The notes under the pieces were generated by a model. It was not told the origin of the DNA. It made no database searches and saw only the letters and a program-made list of their open reading frames with translations. Shown here one piece after another: positions 61,818-64,000 of a stretch of DNA of 64,000 nt. The number at the start of each line of letters is the position of its first letter. Within the stretch, counting starts at the first letter, position 1. This stretch comes from Rhabdophis nuchalis (lineage: Eukaryota; Chordata; Lepidosauria; Squamata; Natricidae), in NCBI GenBank assembly GCA_039707465.1, contig CM077645.1:160029003-160093002 (forward strand), in the 5' to 3' direction. The translations under genes were made by a program, and so were the position numbers.

Positions 61818-64000
61818 TCAGAAATTTGCTCTAACCCAGTGAAAATAGGTTAGATTTTTTTAAAGGTCAAAATCACCAATTGAAATTATATGGAGGGGGT
61901 TACAAGCAACCTTATGCATGCCCAATTAATGTGAAAATGATTGAAATACTTTAGACAAATTTGTTGAAATTATGTTGGTCCACTTCATATAATAACACCA
62001 GCAACTTTCAGAGTGACTCCAAAAGTTGCTACACCATTAGAATCTTTATGTGAGTAAACATAAGAGCATACATGCAAAATAATAATTTTAGCTGTTTTAC
62101 ATTTTAATTAAAGTTAGATAAATTAAATCTAGTTTTCACCCTTTTTGAGAATGATGTCATTGTTCATAAAAATAATTGCCTTATGGCACAAAAGACTCAT
62201 GGCCTTTATATATAGAAAATTACTATCCAGGTCATAAAAGCCAGCTCTATTTAATTAAGATTTTGCATTCCTGCCACTCTTGAGTACTGAAAGTTGCATG
62301 TGGAAAACAAAAGGCAGGATAAAAATCTAAATAAATAATTAAAGAACAGAAAGAGGATAAAATAATAATAATAATAATAATTACTAATAATAGTACTGCC
62401 ACATCCTAATCAACATTACACTGTTGAAAAAAATCTCACAGTATGGACATTTGAAAAACTGGATTGCTTCCAGTAACATATTGCAAATTATAAAGTTCTG
62501 ACCCAACTGTCTTAATATATGGTGTATTTATAGTTTGTGATTGGCTGCATAATATGTAAGTGTATTTATAGTTTGTGATTAGCATCCTGAATCCTAATAA
62601 GGTAAGCAAAATTCGACCAGCTGTATCTTTTACAAGTCTTGCTCAGAATCACTGAAGAACTCTGCAAACCTGGCTCATATGGTCCAAAAATTAAAGAATG
62701 ACACATCCCAGCATGACGATTTCTCTAGTTTCTTTTTAAAAATAATAATAATATTCATTATAGCTACCCATGCAACCATGTCATGGAAACCAAACAGAAG
62801 TTTGATTATTTTCTAATGAAACTGCATCTGAGTTTTGGAAGATGAAGCTTTTTCAAGTCAGAAGCTACACCTCTTCCTATAGTTGTATATGTCAGATGAC
62901 AACATATACTTTGCCGGTAGGAAAGGTGGACACTGTATTTTCAAATTAGAAATTTCAGTTTGCATTTTCAGCAGTGCCGTGTGGACTTTTCTGACAGGGA
63001 ATCACAAAGCATGGAACAGGCACAAAATCTATGCTTCATGTAGCCTGAGATATGACCAAAGCATTTCTGCAATTCCCTTGTTCTTTTATTACGATGAAGT
63101 AGATTGTAGAGCAGCTCACTCCTTTGGTGCCACCGAGACAATCTGTTACAAAAAGGCAGAGCCAAAAGTTGACATCCATGTCATAAACAAGTATCCAACC
63201 TTGTTTCCAAAGTTGATAGAACCATAAGAATTGTTTTTATTTGACCTTCTTCTTCTTCTTCTTTAAATCTTACTTCTGCCGTTGTCTCTAAAGAATATTC
63301 ATCAACAAGGTGGCCCTGAAAACTTACAGGGAACTTCTAAAGTAGCTTTGTAGGCTTACTGCTACCCAGAAGTTCAATTAAAGCACTCAAGGAGTTAACA
63401 GAATCCTCTGTAGAATGTTTGCTTTCTTCTGTTTGAAATCAAACATCTGATCTTTATCTGAGGTGACAGGTTTAATGCCTTTCTTCTCTGACAAATTTTG
63501 AACTGAAGAGGAATGCAAACATATATCGGTGTGGTTTTTAAAGTGTTCATCAGAGCAAGCCAATATTGGCAGCATCGCTTACTAATAAACAGCAGAGCCA
63601 AGAGGTGGTGTCATGAGCTTTTAAAAATTAGATAAATTATAGTCTTGACATCATTTACATAAATTTGGTGGAATTTGCTATAGGTCAGGTAATTTGCTAT
63701 AGGTCAGGATTTGGATTCAGGAAAAATTATCAATGTTCTCATATTTGTTTTTATTTGTTTTTGTCATGGAATGTAGTGCCCTAAAAGGTTGCCATTTTTA
63801 AAGTAAGGGACAAAACATACTGAAAATGAGCCAGAATGTTTTTCCACATAAAGTAAGGCAAATGAGTAAAATTATACAGGAGAGAAAGCAGGATAAACAT
63901 TAAAGGAAAGACCTAAACATAAATAGAAATTGCAAAAAGGTCAATGGATTGGAAAGAAACAAAGTTAAGATGATCTTAAAGTCATCGATGCTACAAGATA
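61817..64000. other. unique sequence to window end
   Basis: No gene recognised. Contains (AAT)n at 62361-62384, a 39-bp tandem duplication (gtgtatttatagtttgtgat at 62522 and 62561) and a 20-bp duplication near 63685. A 114-codon frame at 62883-63227 has no identifiable motif. Confidence 0.5.

Noticed and set aside
62883..63227. 114-codon frame near the window end
   Set aside because: No motif or family resemblance that I can identify; chance occurrence is plausible in this composition.

Overview
The window reads as non-coding nuclear DNA of a squamate reptile, most likely an advanced snake. I infer this from the repeat mix: L2 and CR1 LINEs, RTE/BovB pieces, Sauria-type tRNA SINEs, Penelope-like ends, many short hAT transposons with 8-bp target duplications, long tetranucleotide and (AT)n microsatellites, and an endogenous hepadnavirus. 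I recognise no host protein-coding exon, rRNA or tRNA gene. The longer open frames belong to retroelements, the viral insert or simple repeats.

Layout. 0-9.9 kb: LTR end, CR1 and L2 fragments, hAT elements (one 1.28-kb copy carries a pyrimidine microsatellite and a CpG-rich block) and a SINE. 9.9-16.0 kb: a decayed, circularly permuted hepadnavirus (order RT, RNase H, core, terminal protein), split by a nearly intact 2.9-kb L2 and by a short L2 tail. 16-34 kb: L2, CR1 (1.1 kb, minus), hAT, SINE and L1 pieces in AT-rich unique DNA, with a palindrome cluster at 33.75 kb. 35-54 kb: L2, BovB, CR1, a solo-type LTR and a decayed LINE with a restriction-like endonuclease. 39-48 kb is mostly unique sequence.

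54.7-57.9 kb is the most unusual part. Several copies of a roughly 342-345-bp unit lie in both orientations beside Penelope-like terminal sequences and two long (AT)n tracts. Each full unit has a tRNA-like segment (pol III box B, and box A in one copy) followed about 15 nt later by a 45-47-nt type I hammerhead ribozyme. Four hammerheads are present (two per strand). Three have every expected core base and helix, and helices I, II and III all show compensatory base changes between copies. The stem III strand is palindromic, which would allow dimeric hammerheads. This looks like a retrozyme or ribozyme-bearing SINE, possibly moved by Penelope-like machinery. Hammerheads in Penelope-like elements, schistosome SINEs, newt satellites and metazoan retrozymes are known; whether this family is described cannot be decided from the sequence.

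Functionally the window is a record of nested insertions: L2 into virus, L2 into a ribozyme unit, hAT into SINE, hAT into microsatellite.
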